Below, in pieces: positions 5,799-14,137 of a DNA stretch of 27,650 bases. This DNA comes from JANXQE01 sp035651635 (lineage in GTDB: Bacteria; Verrucomicrobiota; Verrucomicrobiia; Limisphaerales; UBA8199). How positions within the stretch are numbered: the first letter of the stretch is position 1; the number at the start of each line of letters is the position of its first letter. Position numbers and translations under genes: made by a program. Under the pieces are notes generated by a model. The model did no database searches. It was not told the origin of the DNA and saw only the letters and a list, made by a program, of their open reading frames with translations. The DNA is taken from NCBI GenBank assembly GCA_035651635.1, contig DASRFK010000199.1, positions 1 through 27,650 on the forward strand, given 5' to 3'.

Positions 5799-7271
5799 CT
5801 ACTTCTTGCGCTCGAGGACTGACGGTGGGCTGGCGATGCCGAAACGGTCAAGGCTGCTCAGCGCGATCACCTCAAGCCCAGCGACCGGCAAAAGAATCGA
5901 GCCGTTTTGTCGGGCCAGAATCTCGGTTTCCCAATTCCCGTTTTTCCGAGTTTGAAGCACCCAGCATCTGACATTTTGTCCCGCGGCGGCCCAGGCTATC
6001 TTTAATCGGGCGCCTCCCGGCTCGGCATGCAACTCAGGCCCGCGCGGGGGCGTGCGTTCCAGCCACGGCATTTCAGGCACCAGCGCCGGCGTTGGATAGA
6101 CTGTCTTCCGCAGTGCAGCGTCGAGCGGCCCATTTCGCATCAAAGCCCGCATGCCCCACTGGACTTGCCCGGATACACCAGGCTCTCGCCGCGTGAGCTC
6201 GATCTGCTTGATAATCTCTTCCGGCCGCCACTTGCCCCCCACGTTATTCGAGCAAAGCCCCGGACAGAGCAGGCGTTGGCGAGAATTTTGATCTGACCAC
6301 CAGCGCAGCAACGCAGGAAAGCTGGTCTCGGGAGGATTCACACCCCAATAAAGTTGCGGCGCCAGGTAATCAACCCAGCCATTGACCAGCCACTTGCGCG
6401 AGTCGGCATGCAGTTCGGCAAAGGCGTCCAGCCCTTTGATTTGGGGAGGATTGCCCGGACGCCAAATGCCGAAGGGACTGATGCCAAACTTCACCCATGG
6501 CTTGGCGGCTTTAATCGACTGATAAACCTGGTGCACGAATGCATTTATGTTTTCGCGCCGCCAGTCATCGCGGCTCAGCTTGCCTCCGGCCCCAAAGCGC
6601 CTCCAGCTCAGGTCATCCGGGAACTCGATATCTTTTCCCGCGGAAGTGTGTTCCGGGTAAGGATAAAAGTAGTCGTCAAAATGCACTCCATCCACGTCGT
6701 ACCGGTTCACCACATCCATCACAACGTTTAGTGAATATTGTTGCACGCCTTTTTCTCCGGGATCGAGCCAGAGATCGTTGCCGTAGTGGCGTACCCAGTC
6801 CGGATGAATTCGGGAAACATGGTTGGCCGCCACCGGCGATTTCGCCTGCAAATGCCGCGCCCGATATGGATTGAACCAGGCATGAAGCTCCAGACCCCGC
6901 CTATGCGCCTCCTCGATCGCAAATGCCAGCGGATCATAAAAAGGCTGAGGGGGCTTGCCCATCAGGCCCGTCAGGTATTCCGACCACGGCTCGATTTGAG
7001 AAGAGTAAAGCGCGTCACAAGCGGGGCGGACTTGAAGAATGACGGTGTTGAAATTGAGCTCAACCGCTCGATTCAGGAGCGTTACCAGCTCCGTTTTTTG
7101 CTGCGCGGTGGTGAGCGCGTTGGTTGAGGGCCAATCGATATTTCCAACGCTCGCCACCCACACGCCGCGCATCTCCCGCGCTAGTTTTGGCGGCGAAACA
7201 CTTGAAGGCACGTAATGCTCCTGCGCCGAGGCGGCCGCGGTGATCAGCAGCAGAAGCGTCCACCAACTCAT
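5799..7271 (-). CDS. Secreted glycosyl-hydrolase-like 10 (GHL10/DUF187) protein
   Basis: The protein has 490 residues from ATG at 7271, chosen because it opens a textbook signal peptide (MSWWTLLLLITAAASAQ, cleavage after residue 16). The frame runs on to 7493, but that extension translates a dispersed repeat and is probably not coding. Residues about 34-345 match the GHL10 family, which includes the YngK-type and YddW proteins: EMRGVWVASVGNIDWPS, NFNTVILQVRPACDALY, GLELHAWFNPYRARH and YDVDGVHFDDYFYPY (193-205), where the acidic residues fit the active-site end of a TIM barrel. A Fn3-like beta domain follows. The family is thought to act on extracellular or cell-wall glycans; the substrate here is unknown. 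The stop codon lies 5 bp beyond the 3' end of the convergent rnpB. Confidence 0.87.
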   Translation of the reverse strand: MSWWTLLLLITAAASAQEHYVPSSVSPPKLAREMRGVWVASVGNIDWPSTNALTTAQQKTELVTLLNRAVELNFNTVILQVRPACDALYSSQIEPWSEYLTGLMGKPPQPFYDPLAFAIEEAHRRGLELHAWFNPYRARHLQAKSPVAANHVSRIHPDWVRHYGNDLWLDPGEKGVQQYSLNVVMDVVNRYDVDGVHFDDYFYPYPEHTSAGKDIEFPDDLSWRRFGAGGKLSRDDWRRENINAFVHQVYQSIKAAKPWVKFGISPFGIWRPGNPPQIKGLDAFAELHADSRKWLVNGWVDYLAPQLYWGVNPPETSFPALLRWWSDQNSRQRLLCPGLCSNNVGGKWRPEEIIKQIELTRREPGVSGQVQWGMRALMRNGPLDAALRKTVYPTPALVPEMPWLERTPPRGPELHAEPGGARLKIAWAAAGQNVRCWVLQTRKNGNWETEILARQNGSILLPVAGLEVIALSSLDRFGIASPPSVLERKK

Positions 7272-7304
7272 GAGGTATGCCACGCGTCCGGAAAGACTTT
7301 GGAT

Positions 7305-7365
7305 GAACCTCCCCACAGATTCGGGGCGACCGCAGATGGAGAATTCGGAATCTGCGGCTCTCCAG
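7305..7365 (-). repeat. Dispersed CATCTGCGGTCGCCC repeat, copy 1
   Basis: Read on the minus strand, the segment contains TCTGCGGTCGCCCCGAATC and then TGTGGGGA, preceded by a CCGCAGATTCCGAATTC stretch. Copy 2 at 24036-24122 has the same core with two substitutions in 26 bases and the same neighbouring words. Its frame-translated form (ICGRPESVG) appears at both sites, which creates a false N-terminal extension of the GHL10 gene. Confidence 0.7.
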
Positions 7366-7744
7366 AGAGGGGCTATTCCGGGCCCGTGGTGCGAAAACTT
7401 GCGCCAAAGCGAGGCAAGGCTCTCCAGAACGCCTGATGTGCTGATGCGCATGCTTGAGTGTCCGACGCCGAGAACGGCCCGCCAATTCGTCAAAGCTGCC
7501 GCTTTGGGAGTGTTTTTTGGCCGTGGTCGTTTAACAGATTTTTACGAAAAACTGTTGAAATTCCAGCGAGTTTTGCGGTAAAAGGGATATAGTAGTAAAA
7601 ACAGAGCGGAAACAGCGGTATACCGGCACAATTCAAACCTCGGTTCCTCACCTATTAGTTGTGCTCCGACCGGACGGGTGTACTGCATATAGCGGTTTTT
7701 CGCTTTACTAAATCGGCAAGGTCTGCTTGTCTTTTGCAAATATC
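7366..7744. other. Divergent intergenic region between GHL10 gene and smc
   Basis: No credible gene is seen. The segment 7555-7593 is AT-richer than its surroundings and contains TTGAAA (7555-7560), TAAAAG (7579-7584, spacing 18) and TATAGT (7588-7593, no matching -35). An smc promoter somewhere here is likely, but the exact hexamers are uncertain. Confidence 0.35.
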
Positions 7745-10700
7745 ATGTATCTGAAGAATTTGACCGTTTTAGGGTTTAAGTCCTTTGCAGATAAAACCGC
7801 GCTAAACTTCCAGCCTGGGGTAACGGCCATCGTCGGCCCCAATGGGTGTGGTAAGTCCAACGTGTCAGACGCTATACGTTGGGTACTGGGCGAACAATCG
7901 GCCAAAGCCCTTCGCGGGGGTGAAATGGCCGATGTGATATTCAACGGGACAGACGGCCGCAAGCCGTTGGGTATGGCGGAGGTATCCCTCACAATAGGTG
8001 GTGTAGACCAGGAACACCTGAGCGCTGCGGGCGTCGAAATTGGTTACAACGAGGTGACCGTTACCCGCCGGGTGTTCCGCGACGGCGGTAGCGAGTATTT
8101 CATTAATAAAACGCCATGCCGGCTTAAGGACATCCAACAGCTTTTCATGGGCACTGGTGTAGGCCGGACCAGCTACAGCATCATGGCCCAAGGCAACATC
8201 ACGCAGATCCTTTCGAGCAAACCGGAAGATCGGCGCATGATTTTTGAAGAGGCCGCCGGGATCACCAAATACAAGGCTCAAAAGAAAGAGGCCTTGCGCA
8301 AACTTGAATACACAGAGCAGAACCTGGTTCGGGTCGAGGATCTGGTCCGTGAGGTTAAACGCCAGATCGGTTCGCTGCAGCGGCAGGCCGGCAAGGCTCG
8401 CCGTTACAAACAGATTTCCCAGGATCTCCAACATCTCGATACGCAGTTGGCGCGCCATCACTTCGATATCTTGCAGGCCGAGATCCGCGAACGCCAGGTT
8501 TCGGCGGAAAATCTGCGCAATCAAATCGAAAGCAATTCGGCCAACGTGCTCCGCTGCGAGGATGAAATTACGCAGTTGCGCGGGCGATTATCGGAGTTGG
8601 AGCATGAAATTGGTGCGCTGCAACAGCGCGGACTTGAGCTCAAAGGAGAAATGGAACGGCACGAGAGCCGGATTCACTTTAACGAAGAACGATTGCGTGA
8701 GTTGGATGCGCAAAATGCTCGAGCACTCGGCGACATAACACAAGCCGAGGAGCGGCGAGGCATCGCCAGTCAGGAGCACACCACGGTCAGCGCCAGTCTT
8801 CAAGGATGTCAAACTGCCTTGGCCGAACACGCGCGGGTGCTCGAGTCCAAAAAGGAATCACTGCGCGCAGTCGAAGAAAGCCTGCGTCTCCAGCAGGAAG
8901 CGCTGCGGGTGGCGCAATCGGACGCTTTTGCCGCCGCGCAAGAGGTGACGCGCGTTCGCAATGAGTTAACCGCGCTGGACCTGCAGAAACAGGGCAACGT
9001 AGTCCGCTTGGAAAAATTATCGGCCGAAAAAATCCAACTTGAAGAGGAACGCACGCGGTTGGAGACACGCTTGCAGGAGTTCTCCGCCAACGTGCAGGCG
9101 CAGAAACTTAACGCCCAGACGCAGCGGGGCACTGTCGAAGAACGCCAGGCGCGTTTGCGCGAAATCCAGGAGCAGCTCGGGCACTCGGGGCGGGAACTGG
9201 ACGCGCTGTTGCAGCAACAAGCGGAGAAACGCTCCCGGCTCAACGTTCTGGAGCAGCTCCAGGCCGGCCATGAAGGGTTCAGCGAAGGGTCGCTGGCGGC
9301 GCTCAAGCAATCGCAGCATGTGCTCGGCTCGCTGGCCGATAAAATCCGCGTGCCGGATCAGTACATTACGGCAATCGAAACCGCCTTGGGCCACCACCTG
9401 CAACTGGTTTTAACCGAGCATCCAGAGGCAGCACAGGAAATCCTTTCCGACTTGAGCGCCAACAAGCGCGGCCGGGCCAGTATCGCACCTCTCGCTTTCG
9501 TCCAAAACGGGCATGCTGAGAGCGGAACTGAGCAGGTTCTCGCTGCCGAGCCTGCCGCCTCAGTAACCGCCCCCAACGTCGAGCTTAACGGTCACCCGCT
9601 GGAAGCGCTGACAGTCGTCGAGAGCGATCCATCCATTCGGTCGTTGTTACAGCGCATCCTCGGAACGACGCGGATTGTTCGGGACCTGCCCTCGGCCACC
9701 GAAGCCTGGCGCAGCACCGGAGGCGGTCTTCATTATGTCACCCTGACGGGCGAAGTGCTCAGCGGTGTCGGCGTGTATACGGGCGGTCACCACGATGGCA
9801 ACGGGCACGCCAAGGGCGCGGCGTCCATTCTCGGCCGGAAAAATCAAATCCTCGAATTGCAAGGCGCGTTGTCTGTGCTCAATGATCAGGTCAGCGAGCT
9901 CAGCCGCCACAAAGGTGCTTTGCAGGCTGAACAATCTGAACTGCAAGCCAGTTTGCTCCAGGCCCAAACCGAGTTGCGGGCGCAGGAAGTTGCGATTGCG
10001 ACCCATGAAGGTGAATTCAATGCGCTGCAGAATTCGCAACGCTTGCTCCACCAGAAAATCGACACAGTCGTTTATGAAATTCAGAGCCTGGCGGCGCAGG
10101 AACAGGAAGGATCCCAAAAGCGCGCCGAGTTGGCCGGCAGGGCAGGGGACGCGGAAGCGCGCGAGCGCGCTCGCCAGGATCAGGTGGCCCATCTGACAGC
10201 CCTATTGGAGGGCTTGCGCCAGCAGCGTGACAGTGCCACGGCTGAACTAAACGAAAGCAAAATCGGCTTGGCCACCCAGGAGCAAATGCGCGCGGCTTTC
10301 GAGCAGCAGCAAACTTCCCTGGCGCAGCGCATTCGTGAGCTGGATCAGCTCATCGGGCAACGCCGCGCCGAACTAGGGTCTTTTGTGAGCCGCCGCGCGC
10401 AGGCCGAATCCGAGATCCAGGAATCCCGCGGACGGATTGAAAAAGTGCAGCACGAGCGGGAGCAGGTAAATGCCCAGGCGGCGGAGTTGCTGGGCCAGCA
10501 GCAGGAACAGGAAAGCGCCATTTCCTCGCGCGAAGAATCTCTGCGCGAACAGCGCCAGGTCCTGTCGCAAATCCAGGAACGCCGGAGCTCGATCGAAATC
10601 GAGCTCGCGCAGAAGGAGATGACCGTGCAGAACCTGCGTGAACGGGTGCAGCAGAAGTACAAGGTCAATTTGGATGAAATCCATGGCGAATGCATCACGA

Positions 10701-11548
10701 TTACCTTCGCCGACGAAGGCCCGGCGCGGGTCCACGTCATGACTCCCGAAGAGGTAGCCGCCGCCGGCGCGGCAACCGACTGGGACGCGGTGGCCCGGCA
10801 AGTGACGGCCCTGCAGCAGCGCCTGGACGAAATGGGGCCTGTGAATCTGGTCGCCATTGAAGAGTACGAAGAAACCGAACAGCGATATCAATTCCTCAGC
10901 CAGCAACATACCGACCTGGTGCAGGCGAAAGCCCAACTGCTGGAAGTGATTAACCGCATCAATACTCAGACGCGGGACATGTTCCGCGCTACGTTCGAGC
11001 AAATTCGCACCAATTTCCGCGCCATGTTTACCGAAGTGTTCGGTGGTGGCAAAGCCGACCTGGTGTTGCTCGACGAGAACGACGTTCTGGAGAGCGGCAT
11101 CGACATTGTCGCGCGGCCGCCGGGCAAGCAATTGCAGACCATCTCTCTGCTTTCGGGTGGCGAGCAAACCATGACCGCCGTCGCTCTCCTGTTTTCCATT
11201 TACCAGGTCAAGCCCAGCCCGTTCTGCGTTCTGGATGAGTTGGATGCGCCGTTGGACGAATCAAATATCAATCGCTTTATCCGCGTGCTCCAGCGCTTCC
11301 TCGAGCATTCTCAGTTTATCATCATCACTCACAATAAGCGCACCATCGGCATGGCCGACGTGCTTTACGGCGTGACGATGCAGGAGCATGGCGTGAGTAA
11401 AATCGTCAGCGTGAAATTCCACAAATCCGACGAACAAAGCTCGGGTCAACCGACGGAATTGTTGGAACCGGCCGCAAATGTTCGCTCGGTGACCCCTGAG
11501 GGAAACCCGCGGGGTGAGGATGCCGTCGAGGTCATGATGGCGAAGTAG
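7745..11548 (+). CDS. smc: Chromosome segregation/condensation ATPase SMC
   Basis: The 1267-residue protein is the core of the bacterial condensin that loops and segregates chromosomes together with ScpA and ScpB. I chose ATG at 7745 (MYLKNLTVLGFKSFADKT), the standard SMC N-terminus, over an in-frame start at 7727. Walker A is GPNGCGKSN (31-39); the Q-loop region has TSYSIMAQGNITQIL. Long Gln/Glu/Arg-rich coiled coils run from about 170 to 520 and 690 to 1030. The hinge is about 525-685, with its glycine turn near VLSGVGVYTGG. The C-terminal head carries the signature LLSGGEQ (about 1133-1139) and Walker B FCVLDELDAP (about 1159-1168), followed by NKRTIGMADVLYGVTMQEHGVSKIVSV. About 40 variable residues trail the head. 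Length and architecture are complete. scpA and scpB are not nearby. Confidence 0.97.
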   Translation: MYLKNLTVLGFKSFADKTALNFQPGVTAIVGPNGCGKSNVSDAIRWVLGEQSAKALRGGEMADVIFNGTDGRKPLGMAEVSLTIGGVDQEHLSAAGVEIGYNEVTVTRRVFRDGGSEYFINKTPCRLKDIQQLFMGTGVGRTSYSIMAQGNITQILSSKPEDRRMIFEEAAGITKYKAQKKEALRKLEYTEQNLVRVEDLVREVKRQIGSLQRQAGKARRYKQISQDLQHLDTQLARHHFDILQAEIRERQVSAENLRNQIESNSANVLRCEDEITQLRGRLSELEHEIGALQQRGLELKGEMERHESRIHFNEERLRELDAQNARALGDITQAEERRGIASQEHTTVSASLQGCQTALAEHARVLESKKESLRAVEESLRLQQEALRVAQSDAFAAAQEVTRVRNELTALDLQKQGNVVRLEKLSAEKIQLEEERTRLETRLQEFSANVQAQKLNAQTQRGTVEERQARLREIQEQLGHSGRELDALLQQQAEKRSRLNVLEQLQAGHEGFSEGSLAALKQSQHVLGSLADKIRVPDQYITAIETALGHHLQLVLTEHPEAAQEILSDLSANKRGRASIAPLAFVQNGHAESGTEQVLAAEPAASVTAPNVELNGHPLEALTVVESDPSIRSLLQRILGTTRIVRDLPSATEAWRSTGGGLHYVTLTGEVLSGVGVYTGGHHDGNGHAKGAASILGRKNQILELQGALSVLNDQVSELSRHKGALQAEQSELQASLLQAQTELRAQEVAIATHEGEFNALQNSQRLLHQKIDTVVYEIQSLAAQEQEGSQKRAELAGRAGDAEARERARQDQVAHLTALLEGLRQQRDSATAELNESKIGLATQEQMRAAFEQQQTSLAQRIRELDQLIGQRRAELGSFVSRRAQAESEIQESRGRIEKVQHEREQVNAQAAELLGQQQEQESAISSREESLREQRQVLSQIQERRSSIEIELAQKEMTVQNLRERVQQKYKVNLDEIHGECITITFADEGPARVHVMTPEEVAAAGAATDWDAVARQVTALQQRLDEMGPVNLVAIEEYEETEQRYQFLSQQHTDLVQAKAQLLEVINRINTQTRDMFRATFEQIRTNFRAMFTEVFGGGKADLVLLDENDVLESGIDIVARPPGKQLQTISLLSGGEQTMTAVALLFSIYQVKPSPFCVLDELDAPLDESNINRFIRVLQRFLEHSQFIIITHNKRTIGMADVLYGVTMQEHGVSKIVSVKFHKSDEQSSGQPTELLEPAANVRSVTPEGNPRGEDAVEVMMAK

Positions 11549-11553
11549 AGCGC

Positions 11554-11571
11554 CTGAGGCCCAGGCCTCAG
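11554..11571. repeat. Perfect palindrome just after smc
   Basis: CTGAGGCC-CA-GGCCTCAG is an 8-bp perfect inverted repeat starting 5 bp after the smc stop. It could weakly terminate or stabilise the smc transcript. There is no T-run, so it is not a standard intrinsic terminator. Confidence 0.45.
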
Positions 11572-11658
11572 ACTGCAGGGATCGAGCTGCTGGTTTGCCA
11601 GTGTTCTTGTCTCTGGCCCTGTCAAACTTATCGATTCCTGCCGTCTGGGGCCGGCGAT

Positions 11659-11766
11659 GTTTGGAGTTCCGCCTTCAGGCGGTTGGGCGCGAGGATTTGA
11701 GGCGCTGCGGATCCCGCCCCGGCTGCCGGCTCATCTGTCAGGCCGGCTGAAGCCGGGACTCCGAAC
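11659..11766. repeat. MITE/REP-like element with TTGGAGT ends (type CTTCAG)
   Basis: A 24-base arm at 11659-11682 (TTTGGAGTTCCGCCTTCAGG core) is matched in inverted orientation at 11743-11766, with 20 of 24 positions identical. Each arm is also a small hairpin (CCGCCTTCAGGCGG and CCGGCTGAAGCCGG). The interior of about 60 bp has no reading frame. The outer TTGGAGT is shared with the element at 13743-13861. Such elements may be mobilised in trans by Y1/RAYT transposases; none is in this window. Confidence 0.62.
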
Positions 11767-11786
11767 TCGGATTTTGGCTTCTTTAT

Positions 11787-12296
11787 TCAGTGCCTTTCGT
11801 CGGACGCCTCCTGCACCTTCGGCGGCGGTCCGGACCGGAATTCGCGATGGCGCACCTCTCCGCCGGCCTGGGCGATGGCGATGCCGGCGACCAGGCTGGC
11901 GATGCCTAATATTAGAGCGGCGATGCTCCCGGGTATCAGCACCCGGCCCCATTTCCATGAAAGACCCAACGTGAGGGCGGCGACTCCAGCGGTGATGTAG
12001 TAGAGAAATGCCCAGCGATGTGCGAGCACGGCATGGTACTTGAGAAAACCTTCACCCGCTTCGTCCGACATGGATAGCACGCGGTCATAGCCGGCTTCGC
12101 CAAAGGAAAACACGGGCCAGATCGAGAGCGCCATGACGGCGACCAAGGCCACGCCGGTGAGCATCACCGGGCGTTGTTTAGTGACGAGCCCGGTCGCCAG
12201 GGCAAGTAGAGCCACGAACACTCCGATCAGGGGAAAATGGTTTATGGCGGCGTGAACGTATTCCGGCCGATTCAACAGGCTGGAGAGCTTTTCCAT
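11787..12296 (-). CDS. DUF2231-family membrane protein
   Basis: The 169-residue protein has four hydrophobic segments, roughly at residues 16-36, 45-64, 94-115 and 122-144. The first is preceded by the family mark HAAINHFPLIG (His15, His19, Pro21), typical of DUF2231 proteins, where a histidine and proline lie at the mouth of the first helix. The tail (residues 147-169) is charged and cytoplasmic or periplasmic. The family has no firmly assigned role; members are often found next to cytochromes or copper and redox proteins, so heme or redox handling at the membrane is a reasonable guess. It lies 73 bp downstream of the Cys-rich exported protein on the same strand and may share its transcript. 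Confidence 0.75.
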   Translation of the reverse strand: MEKLSSLLNRPEYVHAAINHFPLIGVFVALLALATGLVTKQRPVMLTGVALVAVMALSIWPVFSFGEAGYDRVLSMSDEAGEGFLKYHAVLAHRWAFLYYITAGVAALTLGLSWKWGRVLIPGSIAALILGIASLVAGIAIAQAGGEVRHREFRSGPPPKVQEASDERH

Positions 12297-12304
12297 AAAT
12301 GACA

Positions 12305-12358
12305 GCCGCGCTCAAACGAGCGCGGCGACCCGACAAACTCGGCGGCAAAATTCCGCCG
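12305..12358. repeat. Two hairpins between the Cys-rich gene and the DUF2231 gene
   Basis: GCCGCGCTC (12305-12313) pairs perfectly with GAGCGCGGC (12318-12326) around AAAC. CGGCGG (12340-12345) pairs with CCGCCG (12353-12358). Placed between two same-strand genes, they could attenuate or process the shared transcript. Neither is followed by a T-run. Confidence 0.5.
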
Positions 12359-12369
12359 GAAGGCTAATC

Positions 12370-12741
12370 TTACTTCTGGATTTCGGCGTTCTCGATCATT
12401 TTCATCCCGTGCTTTTCCACGACCTTGCCCTTGAGCGTGACTTTCTGGGCTGCCAGCGAAGCCAGTTCATCGTTCATCGGTTTGTGGTCGCCAATCACGA
12501 GGTAAACGTCGTCGCCACTGACCAGACCCACGGGCCCGCCGCTCTTGATGCATTTTTCGGCGCAGCCTTTGTGCTTTTCGCCCTTGGCTCCATGGTCGAG
12601 ATAGCACATCAAATCAACGATTTCGCCCGTAACGGTTTTCGTTTCCGCGTCAGAATCCGCGGCAAAGATCATCGCCGGGGAAGCCAAAATCGCGCCGCCA
12701 AGCACCAGAGCTGTCGTGTTGCGAATGAATCTGCTTTTCAT
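12370..12741 (-). CDS. Exported small Cys-containing protein, function unknown
   Basis: The protein has 123 residues from ATG at 12741, which opens a clear signal peptide (MKSRFIRNTTALVLGGAILA, cleavage near IFAAD). The in-frame ATG at 12774 only adds residues before the signal. The mature part begins TVTGEIVDLMCYLDHGAKG and has Cys46, Cys60 and Cys64 with surrounding His and Lys residues (HGAKGEKHKGCAEKC), then VYLVIGDHKPMNDEL and a beta-rich end with VTLKGKVVEKHGMKMIE. The Cys/His arrangement suggests a bound metal or heme-related redox role, but I do not recognise a named family. It is probably co-transcribed with the DUF2231 membrane protein downstream. Together they may form a small envelope redox pair. 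Confidence 0.78.
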   Translation of the reverse strand: MKSRFIRNTTALVLGGAILASPAMIFAADSDAETKTVTGEIVDLMCYLDHGAKGEKHKGCAEKCIKSGGPVGLVSGDDVYLVIGDHKPMNDELASLAAQKVTLKGKVVEKHGMKMIENAEIQK

Positions 12742-12749
12742 AATAGTAT

Positions 12750-12779
12750 GTATTAGTGTTTTGTTGCTATTCACGTCAC
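12750..12779 (-). promoter_or_regulatory. Possible promoter of the Cys-rich/DUF2231 pair
   Basis: Read on the minus strand, GTGACG (12779-12774) is followed after 18 bp by TAATAC (12755-12750), 9 bp before the ATG at 12741. The -10 is fair, the -35 has the TGAC core. The AT-rich stretch contrasts with the GC-rich genes around it. Confidence 0.3.
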
Positions 12780-12896
12780 TTTAGCGCATTTGAGCAAAAA
12801 GGCGAATTTGAGGTTTTCTTTTGACCGGCTTGGCGCTAATTGTCCCAGCCAGCGGCAATGGCCGCCGGGCGGCATTCAAACCAATTGATCACGAAC

Positions 12897-13703
12897 ATGA
12901 AACGACGCGAATTCCTGAAAACCTCGATAGCGGCATCCACCTTGACGGGCCTGACCACGGCCAGCCTCAGCCTTGCTTCGGCGCAAAGCGGTGGTGGCAG
13001 CCGCGAGTACTACGAGTTGCGGATTTACCGGCTTAAGCCTGAGGCCAAAACCGAGCGGCTGGATTCCTATCTCGAAACCGCCGCCATTCCGGCTTGGAAT
13101 CGCCTCGGCATCAGGCCCGTGGGCGTGTTCACCGAGCGAGAAACCAAGGAGGCGCCCGCGTTGTACGTGTTAATCCCCTATCCCTCCCTGGAATCGTTTT
13201 CCGAGGCAGTGGCAAAAATGATGTCGGACCCCGAGCTGCAAAAAGCCGGCACGGCCTACCTGCAAGCTCCGGCCAAGGATCCGGCCTTTGATCGGATTGA
13301 AAGCTGGCTGATGCTCGCCTTTGCCGGCATGCCGAAAATCGAACTGCCCTCTTACTCTCGCGATCGAAAGCCGCGTATGTTCGAATTGCGCACTTACCCC
13401 AGTTACAGTGAAGTGAAGGCGCTCAAGAAGGTGGAGATGTTCAACTCCGGAGAGATGGACGTCATGCGTGAAGTGGGCCTCGCCCCGGTATTTTACGGTC
13501 AGGCCCTGATTGGCTCCGGTTTGCCGCAGCTGACCTACATGCTCTCGGCTCCGGATCAGGAAACCCACCAGAAGCATTGGGCCGCTTTTGGAAAACACCC
13601 GGTTTGGAACAAGCTCAAGGATGATCCGCAGTATGCTGATACCGTGATAAACAACGGGATTACCCATCGCTTCCTGGTACCGACCGCGTACTCGCAAATT
13701 TAA
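12897..13703 (+). CDS. Tat-exported NIPSNAP-family protein
   Basis: The protein has 268 residues from ATG at 12897, which starts a twin-arginine signal (KRREFLKTS, then a mild hydrophobic stretch to SLASAQ near residue 30). The frame runs back to 12840, but those codons precede the Tat signal. Two NIPSNAP/ferredoxin-like alpha-beta repeats follow: the first begins at REYYELRIYRLKP (about 36), the second at RKPRMFELRTYPSY (about 156). Conserved aromatic and His residues (HQKHWAAFGKHPVWNKL) sit late in the second. Proteins of this type are abundant in Verrucomicrobia and Planctomycetes, exported folded, with no established reaction. Standing between repeat elements, the gene looks monocistronic. 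Confidence 0.85.
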   Translation: MKRREFLKTSIAASTLTGLTTASLSLASAQSGGGSREYYELRIYRLKPEAKTERLDSYLETAAIPAWNRLGIRPVGVFTERETKEAPALYVLIPYPSLESFSEAVAKMMSDPELQKAGTAYLQAPAKDPAFDRIESWLMLAFAGMPKIELPSYSRDRKPRMFELRTYPSYSEVKALKKVEMFNSGEMDVMREVGLAPVFYGQALIGSGLPQLTYMLSAPDQETHQKHWAAFGKHPVWNKLKDDPQYADTVINNGITHRFLVPTAYSQI

Positions 13704-13742
13704 CAACGAACGGGGTCGCGCGCAACCTCGCACGCCAGCCTC

Positions 13743-13861
13743 TTGGAGTGCGGCGCTGTGCGCCGCTTTTGGAACCGAGCGATAGGTGACCCGCGAAAGA
13801 ATCTCAAACAATCCGAACTTACTTCGCCCCCCCAAAGGCGCCGCACAACGGCGCACTCCAA
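13743..13861. repeat. MITE/REP-like element with TTGGAGT ends (type GCGGCGC)
   Basis: A 30-base arm at 13743-13772 (TTGGAGTGCGGCGC start) recurs inverted at 13832-13861 with 26 of 30 positions identical. Each arm contains its own hairpin; the left one is GCGGCGC-TGT-GCGCCGC. The middle of about 60 bp has no gene. Ends and layout match the element at 11659-11766, although the arm cores differ. Confidence 0.68.
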
Positions 13862-13997
13862 AACCTTCGGACGCCACTCCAAGGTCGAACCCGGGGAAAA
13901 ATCCCCAGTTGTGAAAGGCCATCTTGCGTTTAGGTTTGGGTAGACTTGGTTGATTCCTTTGTTCTATTCATCATGGGTTGAAGGAACACCAAGGCAG

Positions 13998-14029
13998 GAG
14001 CGGCTTCCAACCGAAGTCGCTCTTTTTTT
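13998..14029 (+). terminator. Intrinsic terminator upstream of the gntR operon
   Basis: GAGCGGCTTC (13998-14007) pairs with GAAGTCGCTC (14013-14022) over 10 bp with one G-T wobble and a CAACC loop, followed by seven T. It would end + strand transcripts coming from the NIPSNAP gene and insulate the operon. A further palindrome, CGCCGG...CCGGCG, lies near 14040-14060. Confidence 0.75.
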
Positions 14030-14100
14030 GCTGGGAGCGCCGGTGTCTCGCCGGCGTGTTCGTTATTTCCCAAAACACCGCGACGGCCCGCCAAAAGATA

Positions 14101-14128
14101 TTGACAAAAAGCTCGATTGTCATATTGT
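14101..14128 (+). promoter_or_regulatory. Sigma70-type promoter of the gntR-ABC operon
   Basis: A perfect -35 TTGACA (14101-14106) is followed after 16 bp by TATTGT (14123-14128). The expected start point is near 14135, leaving a leader of about 14 nt before the ATG at 14149. Confidence 0.65.
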
Positions 14129-14137
14129 CATATGACA
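14126..14137. promoter_or_regulatory. Palindromic operator overlapping the -10 region
   Basis: TGTCATATGACA is a perfect 12-bp palindrome that starts inside the -10 hexamer. A direct half-repeat ATTGTCAT lies just to its left (14116-14123, repeated at 14124-14131). GntR proteins of the YtrA type usually repress their own operons from such sites, so autorepression is the likely function. Confidence 0.62.

Noticed and set aside
7272..7493. Longer N-terminus of the GHL10 protein starting at 7493
   Set aside because: The extension is translated repeat DNA also found near 24050, and the ATG at 7271 opens a perfect signal peptide.
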